64,000 nucleotides of DNA from Patulibacter americanus DSM 16676 (GTDB lineage Bacteria > Actinomycetota > Thermoleophilia > Solirubrobacterales > Solirubrobacteraceae): assembly GCF_000420025.1 (NCBI RefSeq), contig NZ_ATUD01000015.1, positions 1 to 64,000 on the forward strand, read 5' to 3'. Below the pieces are notes generated by a model. It ran no database searches. It was given only the letters and a program-made list of their open reading frames with translations, and was not told the origin of the DNA. Each line of letters begins with the position of its first letter. Within the stretch, counting starts at the first letter, position 1. Positions 1-8,067 of this stretch are shown one piece after another. The position numbers and the translations under genes are program-made.

Positions 1-222
1 GAGTTCTTCGCGATGATCGCCGTGATCGTCGGCATCCTGGTGAGCGCCGCGCTCATCAAGGGCGGCGACACCGAGGGCACGGACGAGTTCGTCGCCCGCC
101 AGGCCTGGCTCTACGTGTCCATCGTCGCCGGCGCGTACTTCATCAGCCGCGGCCTGGCCAAGTCCGGCAGCCGCGAGCCGTACTTCGATGGCGGCTCCAA
201 CAGCGAGCGCGGCGACCGCTAG
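1..222 (+). CDS. Small membrane protein, 5' end missing
   Basis: The reading frame is open from the first base, so the true start lies upstream; the first internal ATG is at 13. The visible 73 residues hold two hydrophobic stretches (about residues 5-18 and 37-48) separated by a charged loop, then a polar Gly/Ser/Arg-rich tail. This suggests a short two-pass membrane protein or the C-terminal end of a longer one. I do not recognise the family. A strong hairpin follows a few bases after the stop, so this is the last gene of its transcript. Confidence 0.5.
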   Translation, partial: EFFAMIAVIVGILVSAALIKGGDTEGTDEFVARQAWLYVSIVAGAYFISRGLAKSGSREPYFDGGSNSERGDR

Positions 223-229
223 CACCCGA

Positions 230-250
230 GGGCCCGCCTCGGGCGGGCCC
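230..250 (+). terminator. Hairpin terminator after the truncated gene
   Basis: A 9-bp perfect stem (GGGCCCGCC / GGCGGGCCC) with a 3-nt loop starts 8 nt after the stop at 222. There is no U-tract, as is common for terminators in very GC-rich actinobacteria. The convergent YnfA-like gene ends at 331, so the hairpin may serve both strands. Confidence 0.6.
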
Positions 251-330
251 ACCAGGGCGCCCCGCGCACCTGCGCGCGGGCCTCGGCCCGCGCGCCGCCT
301 GCCGGTCCGGCCGGCGAGCGCCCCCGGGCC

Positions 331-660
331 TCAACCCCGCGGCGCGTACATGATCAGGCCGACCCCGGCCAGGCAGACCGCCGCGCCGGCGAGATCCCAC
401 CGGTCGGGACGGAAGCCGTCGACGACCACGCCCCAGGCGAGCGAGCCGGCCACGAAGACCCCGCCGTACGCGGCGAGGATGCGGCCGAATTCCGCGTCGG
501 GTTGCAGCGTCGCCACGAGCCCGTAGAGCCCGAGCGCCACCACGCCGCCGCCGACCCACAGCAGCCCGCGGTGCTCGCGCAGGCCCTGCCAGACGAGCCA
601 CGCCCCGCCGATCTCGAACAGTGCCGCGACGACGAAGAGGGCGATGGAGCGGCCGGTCAC
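331..660 (-). CDS. UPF0060 (YnfA-like) small membrane protein
   Basis: A 109-residue, very hydrophobic protein with about four membrane helices. The N-terminal segment [11 protein letters not shown] and the C-terminal part ending in MYAPRG are characteristic of the UPF0060/YnfA family, whose members are about 108-110 residues. The start is the GTG at 660, which gives the family length and the VTGRS N-terminus. YnfA proteins resemble small multidrug resistance transporters, but their substrate is not settled. It lies 41 nt downstream of the YbhB-like gene on the same strand and may be co-transcribed with it. Confidence 0.85.
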   Translation of the reverse strand: MTGRSIALFVVAALFEIGGAWLVWQGLREHRGLLWVGGGVVALGLYGLVATLQPDAEFGRILAAYGGVFVAGSLAWGVVVDGFRPDRWDLAGAAVCLAGVGLIMYAPRG

Positions 661-701
661 CCGGCCGATCGTAGACGGCCCGGGACCGCGCGCCGGGGCG
701 G

Positions 702-1259
702 TCAGGCCGCCGGCGTCTCGGCGGTCGCCACGAGCGTCGCCCGGCCCAGCGTGTGAGCGAGCATCGTGAAGCCGAGCACGGCGGGGGTCGCGTCGGCCGC
801 GACGCCGATGTCGTCGACGTCGAGCGCGTGGACGGCGACGACGTACCGGTGCTCGCCGTGGCCGGCCGGCGGGGCGGCACCGACGAACCGCGCCAGGCGC
901 AGGTCGTTCGGGAGCTGCACCGCCGACGGGGGCAGCGCCGCGCCGCTCTCGTCCCCCGCGCCCTCGGGCAGCGAGGTGGTCGTCGCCGGCAGGTTCGCGA
1001 CGGCCCAGTGCCAGAGGCCGGAGCCGGTCGGCGCGTCGGGATCGATGACGGTGACGGCGTAGCCGCGGGTGCCGGCCGGCGCGCCACTCCAAGAGAGCTG
1101 GGGCGAGGCGTCCTGGCCGCCGGGCACGCCGGAGAGGCCGGAGTGCTGGGCCAGCGGGAGGCGCTCGCCGTCGCGGACCGACGTGCTCGTGACGGTGAAG
1201 CTCGGCACCTCCGGGTGACGGGCGTAGGGGTTGTTCTTGTGCTGCTGGGTCGTGGTCAT
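702..1259 (-). CDS. YbhB/YbcL-family (PEBP-like) protein
   Basis: A 185-residue protein of the phosphatidylethanolamine-binding / Raf-kinase-inhibitor-like family. Visible family marks are [13 protein letters not shown] (DASPQLSW), the DPDAP motif with [11 protein letters not shown], and the [13 protein letters not shown] segment that forms the ligand pocket. Bacterial members are small cytosolic proteins with poorly defined roles. The gene is divergent from a GntR regulator, and a perfect 22-bp palindrome lies in the 48-nt gap, so it is probably controlled by that regulator. Confidence 0.88.
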   Translation of the reverse strand: MTTTQQHKNNPYARHPEVPSFTVTSTSVRDGERLPLAQHSGLSGVPGGQDASPQLSWSGAPAGTRGYAVTVIDPDAPTGSGLWHWAVANLPATTTSLPEGAGDESGAALPPSAVQLPNDLRLARFVGAAPPAGHGEHRYVVAVHALDVDDIGVAADATPAVLGFTMLAHTLGRATLVATAETPAA

Positions 1260-1271
1260 GATCGATCACCA

Positions 1272-1293
1272 TACAGATAATCGATTATCTGTA
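1272..1293. promoter_or_regulatory. Perfect 22-bp palindrome, probable GntR operator
   Basis: Two 11-nt half-sites of the form TACAGATAATC are exact reverse complements with no spacer. The palindrome is AT-rich in a 73% GC region and sits between the divergent YbhB-like (start 1259) and GntR (start 1308) genes. A -10-like TAGACT at 1295-1300 is 7 nt before the GntR ATG, suggesting a leaderless transcript whose -35 region would overlap the palindrome. This position fits autorepression plus control of the divergent gene. Confidence 0.75.
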
Positions 1294-1307
1294 CTAGACT
1301 GCGTTCC

Positions 1308-1982
1308 ATGGCCGATCCGACCGACCCCGGGAAGCGCTCGCCGTCCGAGCGCGTCTACGTCGCGTTGCGCGACGCCGTCATCCACGGCGACGTCGCGCCC
1401 GGCGAGCCGCTGCGCCCCCAGGAGCTCGCGACGGGTCACGCGGTGAGCCTCGCGGCAGTCCGCGAGGCGCTGCTGCGCCTCGTCGGGGAAGGCCTGGCGG
1501 AGCGTCACCGCAACCGCGGGTTCGCGGTGCCGACCGTCGACGCCGGCCACTGGCGGCGCGTGGCCGAGGCGCGGGCAGTCGTCGAGCCGGCCATGCTCCG
1601 GCTCGCGATCGAGCGCGGCGACCTGGAGTGGGAGGTCCGCGTGCGGGCCGCGTACCACCGGCTCGCCGGAACTCCGCCGGCGACCGACGAGGAGGACCGG
1701 GATGCAGCGGACGCATGGTCCGAGGCGCACCGCACGTTCCACCGGACCCTGCTCGACGCGTGCGAGAACGACGTCCTGCTTGCGACCTTCGACCGGCTCT
1801 GGGTCGCGAGCGAGTTGGCCCGCCGGTGGTTCATCAGCCGGCTTCCGGGCGACGATCGGGCGGGCGAGCACCTCGCCCTCGAGCGCGCCGCCCTGGCGCG
1901 CGACACCGACGCCGCGGCCGACCTGCTCGTCGCGCACGTCGGGCAGACGGTCGACCAGCTCGCACGAACCCGCCACGCCTGA
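1308..1982 (+). CDS. GntR-family transcriptional regulator (FadR/FCD type)
   Basis: A 224-residue one-domain-pair regulator. Residues 8-75 form the winged helix: SERVYVALRDAVIHGDVAPGE, then LAAVREALLRLVGEGL, then the wing (NRGFAVPTVD). The remaining ~145 residues are all-helical with the FCD-type ligand-binding layout (VEPAMLRLAIERG, FHRTLLDACEND). No Shine-Dalgarno sequence is visible before the ATG, in line with a leaderless mRNA. It faces the YbhB-like gene across a perfect palindrome and is followed after 102 nt by an SDR oxidoreductase on the same strand. The effector is unknown; FCD regulators usually bind small carboxylic acids. Confidence 0.88.
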   Translation: MADPTDPGKRSPSERVYVALRDAVIHGDVAPGEPLRPQELATGHAVSLAAVREALLRLVGEGLAERHRNRGFAVPTVDAGHWRRVAEARAVVEPAMLRLAIERGDLEWEVRVRAAYHRLAGTPPATDEEDRDAADAWSEAHRTFHRTLLDACENDVLLATFDRLWVASELARRWFISRLPGDDRAGEHLALERAALARDTDAAADLLVAHVGQTVDQLARTRHA

Positions 1983-2084
1983 CCCGGCCCGCCCGCGACC
2001 CACACCTCACGGTGCCCGACCGGCCACCGCCCGCCCCGCTTCGCATCACCGCGACCCCACCCGACCCCACCGAAGGACGAAGAC

Positions 2085-2894
2085 ATGCCCTCCTCCCCCA
2101 CCCGCGTCGTCCTGCTGACCGGCGCGACCGACGGCCTCGGCCGCGCGCTGGCGGACCACCTCGCCGACCGGCCCGGCACGCTGTTGATCCTCCACGGCCG
2201 CGACGCCTCCAAGCTCGAAGCCGTGCGCCGGACCCTCGAGGGTTCCCGCGCGGAGATCGCCACGGTCGTGGCCGACCTGGGGGACCTCGACCGCGTCCGG
2301 GACCTCGCGCGGCAGGTCGCGGGACTCACGGACCGGCTCGACGTGCTCGTCAACAACGCCGGCACCGCGCCCCCGGACCGCCGGCTGACCGTCGACGGCC
2401 ACGAGCTGACCTTCGCGGTCAACTACCTCGCGCCCTTCGTGCTGACCCGCGAGCTCCTGCCCCTCCTGACCGCGGCGGCCCCGGCTCGGGTCGTCCACGT
2501 GGCGTCGCTCTCGACCTCGCCGGTCGACTTCGACGACCTCACCATGGAGGGCGGCTACGACCAGGGCCGCGCCTACGGCCGGTCCAAGCGCGCCCTGGTG
2601 GCCGACGGGTTCACCCTCGCAGGGGAGCTTCCCGCCGACCGGGTGACGATCAACAGCCTCCACCCGGGCAGCCTCATGCCGACGAAGATGGTCCGCGAGA
2701 GCGGCGGACGGACCGTCGACACGCTCGAGACCGGGGTGGAGTCGACCCTGCGGCTGGCCGACGACCCGGCGCTCGACGGGGTCACGGGGCGGTTCTACGA
2801 CCGCCAGGAGCTGGCCTCCGCCCCGGAGGCGGCGGACCCGGAGTTCCGTCGGCGGCTGCTCGCGGTGACGCGGGAGCTCGTCGGCACGGAGTGA
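2085..2894 (+). CDS. Short-chain dehydrogenase/reductase
   Basis: A 269-residue SDR. It has the cofactor motif TGATDGLG near the N-terminus, NNAG in strand 4, the catalytic serine in VASLS, and Y-G-R-S-K as the YxxxK catalytic pair, followed by the LHPGSL segment. The spacing and length resemble retinol-dehydrogenase-like SDRs, but the substrate cannot be told. A GAAGGA ribosome site precedes the ATG. It lies in tandem behind the GntR regulator and is convergent with the AraC-family gene, whose stop is 24 nt away. Confidence 0.88.
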   Translation: MPSSPTRVVLLTGATDGLGRALADHLADRPGTLLILHGRDASKLEAVRRTLEGSRAEIATVVADLGDLDRVRDLARQVAGLTDRLDVLVNNAGTAPPDRRLTVDGHELTFAVNYLAPFVLTRELLPLLTAAAPARVVHVASLSTSPVDFDDLTMEGGYDQGRAYGRSKRALVADGFTLAGELPADRVTINSLHPGSLMPTKMVRESGGRTVDTLETGVESTLRLADDPALDGVTGRFYDRQELASAPEAADPEFRRRLLAVTRELVGTE

Positions 2895-2918
2895 CAGGGG
2901 CAGGAGCGGAGCTGCGCC

Positions 2919-3881
2919 CTACCCGTGCGCCGGCTGCGAGGCGCGCCACGCGCTCGGGCTCACCCCGCACTCGCGCTTGAACGTGGCGCTGAGCGCGAAC
3001 GCGCTCGAGAACCCCACGCGCTGCGCCGCGGTCTCCAGCGTCACGGCGGGGTCGCGCAGCAGCTCGGCGACGTGCTCGAGCCGCTGGTGGCGCAGGTAGC
3101 TCATCGGCGGCTGGCCGACGAGCGCGGCGAAGCGCTTGGCGAGCGCCGCGCGAGAGACGTGCAGCCGGGCGGCGAGCGAGGCGACGGTCCAGGGGTGGGC
3201 GAGGTCCTCGTGCATCAGCCGCAGCGCCGGGCCCACGACCGGGTCGCTGTGGGCCGCGTACCACGCGGGGACCTCCGCGCCGGGGCGCGTCAGCCACGCC
3301 CGCAGGGCGGTGATCAGCATGAGCTCGAGCGTGCGGTCCAGGAGCACCTGATGGCCGGGCCGAGGATGCGCGAGCATCTCCAGCGCGCCCGGACTGATCG
3401 GGCAATCCTCCTCGACGTCGTCGACCACGGCGAGCGGCGGGAGGCTCGCCAGGAGCCGGGCGGGCGCCCCCGTGTCGACCGTGTAGCGACCGGTCAGCAG
3501 GACGGAGGCGTCGGGCTCGTCCTCGTCGGCCGGCCGGGCTCCGACAGCGCCGGCGCCCGCCGGGAACTCGGGTGCCGCGCAGCGGGCGTCGCGGCGGAGG
3601 TCCGAGCCGGGTGGACTGCCCGGATCGCCTGTCACCACGTACGGTGCGCCGCCGGCGAGCACCGCGACCTGGTCCGGAGCGACCCGCGCCGGCGCTCCCT
3701 CGTCGGGCAGGATCCACACCGGCCCTCGGAGGGGCACCACGAGGGCCAGCGGCGAACCGTCGTCGCACCGCATGGACCACGGTCCCCGCAGCACGGACCG
3801 GTCGAAGGCCGCCCCCGTCGCCCGCACGCCGTCCAGCAGGTCCGCGAGCAGGTCGGAGCGGTCGGGGGAGACGAGCGCCAC
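2919..3881 (-). CDS. AraC-family transcriptional regulator
   Basis: A 320-residue regulator with a GTG start. The N-terminal ~180 residues form a cupin-type sensor (LALVVPLRGPVWILP, VLAGGAPYVV), as in the AraC-binding-like Cupin_6 subgroup. The C-terminal ~100 residues hold two helix-turn-helix units: WTVASLAARLHVSRAALAKRF and the signature QRVGFSSAFALSATFKRECGVSP. It is divergent from an NmrA-like oxidoreductase with an 80-nt gap. AraC cupin regulators next to such oxidoreductases commonly control them, so this is the likely target. Confidence 0.9.
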   Translation of the reverse strand: MALVSPDRSDLLADLLDGVRATGAAFDRSVLRGPWSMRCDDGSPLALVVPLRGPVWILPDEGAPARVAPDQVAVLAGGAPYVVTGDPGSPPGSDLRRDARCAAPEFPAGAGAVGARPADEDEPDASVLLTGRYTVDTGAPARLLASLPPLAVVDDVEEDCPISPGALEMLAHPRPGHQVLLDRTLELMLITALRAWLTRPGAEVPAWYAAHSDPVVGPALRLMHEDLAHPWTVASLAARLHVSRAALAKRFAALVGQPPMSYLRHQRLEHVAELLRDPAVTLETAAQRVGFSSAFALSATFKRECGVSPSAWRASQPAHG

Positions 3882-3961
3882 GGGGCGAGCGTAGACGATC
3901 GAGCATGCGGCCGAGGGCGCACGGCATGGCCATCTCGCCTCGTCGCTGGTTGGGTGGAGGC

Positions 3962-4819
3962 ATGAGCACGACGCAGACGGTTCTGGTCCTGGGCGGCACG
4001 GGGAAGACGGGGCGGCGGGTGGCCGCCGGCCTGGAGGAACGCGGCGTCACGGCTCGGGCCGCCTCGCGCTCCGGCGCCACGCGGTTCGACTGGGCCGACC
4101 GCGCGACGTGGGGCCCCGCGCTCGACGGCGCGTCGGCCGTCTACGTCGTCGCCCCGGACCTCGGCACGGGCCTGCGGCCGACGGCGGACGAGATCGATGC
4201 GCTCGTCGGTCAGGCGGCCGCGTCCGGCGTGCGGCGGGCGGTGCTGCTCTCGGTCCCCAACGGTGGGGCCGTGGACGTCGACGACGCCCGGGCGGCGGAG
4301 CACGCGGTGCTGGACGCCGACCTCGACGGCACGATCGTGCGAGCCCACTGGTTCTTCCAGAACTTCAGCGAGGACTTCTTCCGCGACCCCGTCATGCGGG
4401 GCGAGCTGCGGCTCCCGACCGCCCAGGGCCGGGACGGCTTCATCGACGCGGACGACATCGCGGACGTCGCCGTCGCCGCGCTGCTGGACGCCGACCATGC
4501 GGGACGGGTCTACGAGCTGACGGGCCCGCGGCTCATGACCTTCGGGGACACGGCCGCGGAGATCGCCCGGGCCACGGGCCGAGAGCTGCGCTACGTGCCC
4601 GTGAGCGCCGACGTGTTCGCGCAGGAGGGGCGCGACCAGGGCTGGCCGGAGGAGGGCATCGGGTCGTTCGCCGCGCTCTACGCGAAGCTCGCCCACGACG
4701 AGCTCGCCACGCTCACCGACGACGTCCGCACGGTCCTGGGCCGCCCGCCCCGCGACTTCGCGGACTACGCCCGGGAGGCCGCCGCGCAGGGGGCCTGGGC
4801 GGACTCCGTCGAGGGGTAG
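3962..4819 (+). CDS. NmrA-like NAD(P)-binding protein
   Basis: A 285-residue atypical SDR. The Rossmann motif GGTGKTGRRV is at residues 11-20, and the strand-2 segment RAASRSG is followed by AVYVVAPDL. The usual SDR tyrosine/lysine pair is not evident, as in the NmrA/HSCARG and azoreductase-like subgroup. IDADDIADVAVAAL and YELTGPRLMTF are typical of this group. Members reduce quinone-like substrates or act as redox sensors. It is divergent from the AraC regulator at 2919-3881, its probable controller. The start was chosen at the ATG 80 nt from that gene. Confidence 0.85.
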   Translation: MSTTQTVLVLGGTGKTGRRVAAGLEERGVTARAASRSGATRFDWADRATWGPALDGASAVYVVAPDLGTGLRPTADEIDALVGQAAASGVRRAVLLSVPNGGAVDVDDARAAEHAVLDADLDGTIVRAHWFFQNFSEDFFRDPVMRGELRLPTAQGRDGFIDADDIADVAVAALLDADHAGRVYELTGPRLMTFGDTAAEIARATGRELRYVPVSADVFAQEGRDQGWPEEGIGSFAALYAKLAHDELATLTDDVRTVLGRPPRDFADYAREAAAQGAWADSVEG

Positions 4820-4854
4820 GCGCCGATCCATGCCGGTCCGTCGGCCCGGCGGCG

Positions 4855-5976
4855 TCAGTCGCCGTGGCCGAGCGCCCGCCAGTAGACCGCCGTGTGCGCC
4901 CGGTGGTTCGCCGCGGCGATCCGCTCCCGCTCGGCCAGCCGCTCGGCGGCGGGCGGGGCGGGCGGGGCGGCCAGGAGCCGGTCCAGCGCCGCGCCGACGG
5001 CTGCGGGCCGGGCGGCGTCGAACGTGGCGAGCGCCCACCCCTCGCGGTGCTGGCCCGCGATCGCGCCGACGGCCGGCGAGAGGACGGGTACGCCGAGGTC
5101 CCAGCAGAGCTCGAGCCAGCCCGAGTGGGTGCCGTGGGCGTAGGGCAGGACGGAGACGTCGAGGCCGACGAGCTCCCGGGCCAGGCCGTCGTCGTCCGGG
5201 CGCGGGCGCACGACGAGGTGCGCGCCGTGGGGCTCCAGGGCGCGCCGGAGGTCCCCGAGCGCCTCGTCGGCCGGGGTGCCCGCGCGGACGTCGTCGTTGA
5301 CAAGCACCCGCAGCGCCCCGTCCCGCGCGGCGGTCTCGGCGGCCAGGCGGGCCAGCCAGGCCCCGGGACGGACGTTCGCGCGCAGACTACGCAGGTGCAC
5401 GCCGACCACAGGCCCGCGGGGCGACGGGTCCTCCGCGGTCGCGTCGGGCGGGGACGACGGGCGGGAACGCGACGCCGCCGCGTCCTCCCGTGCCGCGTCC
5501 GCTCGGGCGAACCACGCGTCGGGCGCCATCTGCGGGTGCGGAACGACGGTCGCCTCGCGCCCGTACCGCCGCGCGATCTCGGCGGCGGCCTCCTCCGTCA
5601 GGGTCAGCAGCTCGGCGGCCTCGCGCATCAGCAGCTCGAGGTGCGCGCGGTGCGGCGCCTGGTCGACGAGGTGCGGGTGCTCGAGGTCGTGGACGGTGTG
5701 GACGAGCGGCCGCCCGAGCTCGCGCAGGCTGCTCAGCGCCGCGGCCAGCGCGTCCAGGGACAGGCTCTCCGTCCCGAAGTGCACGTGCAGCAGGTCGTAC
5801 TCCGTGGCGTGCGCCCGCAGCCACGCGGGCGTCAGGACCTGCGGCGGCCACCACTGCGTGGGCGGGGCACCGGGGACGGGCGGGTCGGCGAGCACCACGT
5901 CGCCGGGCACGCGGACGGCCTGGACGTAGGGGTGCTGCGCCGGGACCGCGGCGATGCGGACGGGGCGATCAGGCAC
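4855..5976 (-). CDS. Glycosyltransferase, GT4-like (GT-B fold)
   Basis: A 373-residue protein with a GTG start. The N-terminal half has the donor/acceptor segments typical of GT4 enzymes (YDLLHVHFGTESLS, VHTVHDLEHPHLVD). The C-terminal half contains VVGVHLRSLRANVRPG and the nucleotide-sugar-binding region DVSVLPYAHGTHSGWLELC..GVPVLSPAVG. Together these indicate a retaining GT-B transferase that moves a sugar from an NDP-sugar to a glycan or lipid. It is divergent from the WcbI/glycosyltransferase operon (88-nt gap), so it probably belongs to the same glycan pathway. Confidence 0.75.
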   Translation of the reverse strand: MPDRPVRIAAVPAQHPYVQAVRVPGDVVLADPPVPGAPPTQWWPPQVLTPAWLRAHATEYDLLHVHFGTESLSLDALAAALSSLRELGRPLVHTVHDLEHPHLVDQAPHRAHLELLMREAAELLTLTEEAAAEIARRYGREATVVPHPQMAPDAWFARADAAREDAAASRSRPSSPPDATAEDPSPRGPVVGVHLRSLRANVRPGAWLARLAAETAARDGALRVLVNDDVRAGTPADEALGDLRRALEPHGAHLVVRPRPDDDGLARELVGLDVSVLPYAHGTHSGWLELCWDLGVPVLSPAVGAIAGQHREGWALATFDAARPAAVGAALDRLLAAPPAPPAAERLAERERIAAANHRAHTAVYWRALGHGD

Positions 5977-6064
5977 GGCGGGGTGCGGCGCCCTCGAGCC
6001 GGGCCGCGCGTCGGGACGGCGCGGGAGCGGGCAGGCCGGCCCGGTCGCGTAGATTCGCCGTCTC

Positions 6065-6979
6065 GTGACGCCCTCGAATGCAGATGCCCGACGGCGCCAC
6101 TACGGCGGATTCTACGGGCTCGATCCCGTCCCGGAGGACCGCCCGCTGCTGCTGATCCACGGCAACTGCCAGGCCGAGTCGCTGCGCGTGGTCGTCGAGG
6201 CGTCGACCGACCAGGTCGTCGCGGTGCGCGTGCCGCCGGTGCACGAGCTCGAGCAGGACGACCTGCCGCACCTCGACCGCCTGCTCGCCCGCGCCGAGGT
6301 CCTGGTGAGCCAGCCCGTGCGCGACGACTACCGCGAGCTGCCGCTGGGCACCGCGCAGCTCGCGGCCCGCGCGCCGCGGGCCCGCCTCGTGCGGATCCCC
6401 GTCGTCCGCCACACCGGCCTGCACCCGTGGGCGGCCCTCGTCCGCACGCCGTGGATGGGGGACCCGCCCGCGGTGCCCTACCACGACCTGCGCACGATCC
6501 TGGCCGTCGCGCGCGGCAGCGCCCGGCCGGTCGGCCACTTCGCCCCGGAGGGCTTTCGGGCCGTCGCGCGGCTCTCCCTCGACGAGCTCGCCCGGCGCGA
6601 GCGCGAGGGCGGCACCGTCGTCGCCAGCGACCTCGTCGAGGCCGCGGGCGCGGAGGCCATGATCACCGTCAACCACCCCGGCAACGCCGTGCTCGTCCCC
6701 CTCGCGGGCCGGATCATGGCCTCCGCCGGCCTGGGCGACGCCGCGCGCGACCCGGGGCGGACCCTGCTGGCGTCCGTCCGCGCGCCGATCCGTCCCGAGG
6801 TGCTCGACGCGCTCGGGCTCGACGTCGCCCACGCCGTGCCGGAGTGGGACGTCGGCGGGCGGCAGCTCACCGAGGACGAGGTCGCCGAGACGCAGGCGGG
6901 TTGGTACGCCGACCGCGCACCGGTGGTCGAGGCGGCCCTGCGCCGCTACGCGGCCACGATCGAGGCGCTGGGCCTGTGA
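6065..6979 (+). CDS. WcbI-family polysaccharide biosynthesis protein
   Basis: A 304-residue protein with a GTG start. The N-terminal segment LLLIHGNCQAESLRVVVE carries the GNCQ signature of the WcbI domain, first described in Burkholderia capsule synthesis. The later stretches VSQPVRDDYRELPLGT and AMITVNHPGN also fit the family. WcbI binds coenzyme A and has been proposed to act in acyl transfer to capsular sugars; the exact reaction is not known. It overlaps the next glycosyltransferase by 4 nt (GTGA), so the two are translationally coupled. Confidence 0.82.
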   Translation: MTPSNADARRRHYGGFYGLDPVPEDRPLLLIHGNCQAESLRVVVEASTDQVVAVRVPPVHELEQDDLPHLDRLLARAEVLVSQPVRDDYRELPLGTAQLAARAPRARLVRIPVVRHTGLHPWAALVRTPWMGDPPAVPYHDLRTILAVARGSARPVGHFAPEGFRAVARLSLDELARREREGGTVVASDLVEAAGAEAMITVNHPGNAVLVPLAGRIMASAGLGDAARDPGRTLLASVRAPIRPEVLDALGLDVAHAVPEWDVGGRQLTEDEVAETQAGWYADRAPVVEAALRRYAATIEALGL

Positions 6980-8067
6980 GCGCGTCGGGCGCACCGACCC
7001 CGAGTGGCGACCCGACCCCTGTGGCCCCGGGGCGCGCAGGCCAGACCCTCGGCGGCTCGGACAGCGGCGCGCCTCCTGTCCACCATGTCGTCCTCGGCGA
7101 CGGCGCCCACGGCGTGACGGGCGTGGCCCTCGCACTGTCCGCCGGCCGGCCGCGGACCCGCGTCGCCGCGCTGCGCGACGTCGACGACGCCCGCGCCGCG
7201 CGGGCGCTCCTGCCCGCCCCGGACGCGGCCCCGCTGCTGCACCTGCACCTGACGGACAACCTGCTCGGGGCCGACCCGGTCGACGCGCTGCGTGAGCTCG
7301 CCGCCGGCCGCCGGGTCGCGATCACGCTCCACGACGTGCCGCAAGCCGCGGAGGGCGAGGCGCGGTTCCGGCGCCGGTCGGCCGTCTACGTCGAGCTGTG
7401 CGCCGCCGCCGACCTCGTCGTCGTCTCGAGCGCCCACGAGCGGGGCGGCCTGCGCGCACTCGGCGGCGACGCGGACCACGTGCTCCCGCTCGCGATCGAC
7501 GCCCGGCAGGTCGCGGCGGCCCCCGGGCCGGAGCCGACCGTCGGCGTCCTCGGCTGGCTCTATCCGGGGAAGGGCCACGCCGAGCTGGCCGAGTTGCTCG
7601 CCGGCGTGGGCCGCCCGACGACCCTCGTCGCGCTCGGCGCCGTCTCAGCCGGCCACGAGGGCCTCGACGCCGAGCTCGCCGCCCGCTGCGCCGCACTCGG
7701 CGTCGGGTTCCGCTGCACGGGGTACCTCGACGACATGACCCTGCTCCAGGAGGCCGCGCGCGTGGCGGTCCCCGTCCTGCCCCACCGGCACGTGTCGGCG
7801 TCGGCGTCCCTCGGCACGTGGATGGCCGCCGGCCGCCGGCCGATCGCGGCCGCCGGTGCCTACGCGCGGGAGACGGCGGAGCGGCTGCCGGCTGCGCTCG
7901 TCGTGGCGGACGACCTCGCCGCCGCCGTCACCGCCGCGCTGGACGACCCGGCGTCGACGGTGCTCCCCGCCGACGTGGCCGTCGGCCCGACGACCGCGGA
8001 GGCCGCGGCGGCCCAGGACGCCGTCCTCGCCGCCTGGGCCGCTCCGTCGGCGGGGCGGGCGGCATGA
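6976..8067 (+). CDS. Glycosyltransferase, GT4-like
   Basis: A 363-residue protein. The GTG start at 6976 overlaps the WcbI stop. The N-terminal ~30 residues are low-complexity (Ser/Pro/Gly). Then come a GT-B first domain (LLHLHLTDNLLG, VAITLHDVPQAAEGE, DLVVVSSAHERGGL) and a second domain with VGVLGWLYPGKGHAELAELL, CTGYLDDMTLLQEAARVAVPVLPHR and a run of short helices. These are the usual landmarks of GT4 enzymes. It ends in an ATGA overlap with the GT2 gene, making a three-gene translationally coupled unit. Confidence 0.78.
   Translation: MSASGAPTPSGDPTPVAPGRAGQTLGGSDSGAPPVHHVVLGDGAHGVTGVALALSAGRPRTRVAALRDVDDARAARALLPAPDAAPLLHLHLTDNLLGADPVDALRELAAGRRVAITLHDVPQAAEGEARFRRRSAVYVELCAAADLVVVSSAHERGGLRALGGDADHVLPLAIDARQVAAAPGPEPTVGVLGWLYPGKGHAELAELLAGVGRPTTLVALGAVSAGHEGLDAELAARCAALGVGFRCTGYLDDMTLLQEAARVAVPVLPHRHVSASASLGTWMAAGRRPIAAAGAYARETAERLPAALVVADDLAAAVTAALDDPASTVLPADVAVGPTTAEAAAAQDAVLAAWAAPSAGRAA

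Noticed and set aside
4108-8067. A 1319-codon open frame running through several genes
   Set aside because: Only its last part (from 6976) is a real glycosyltransferase; the rest is Arg/Gly/Pro-rich shadow of genes in other frames, as expected at this GC content.
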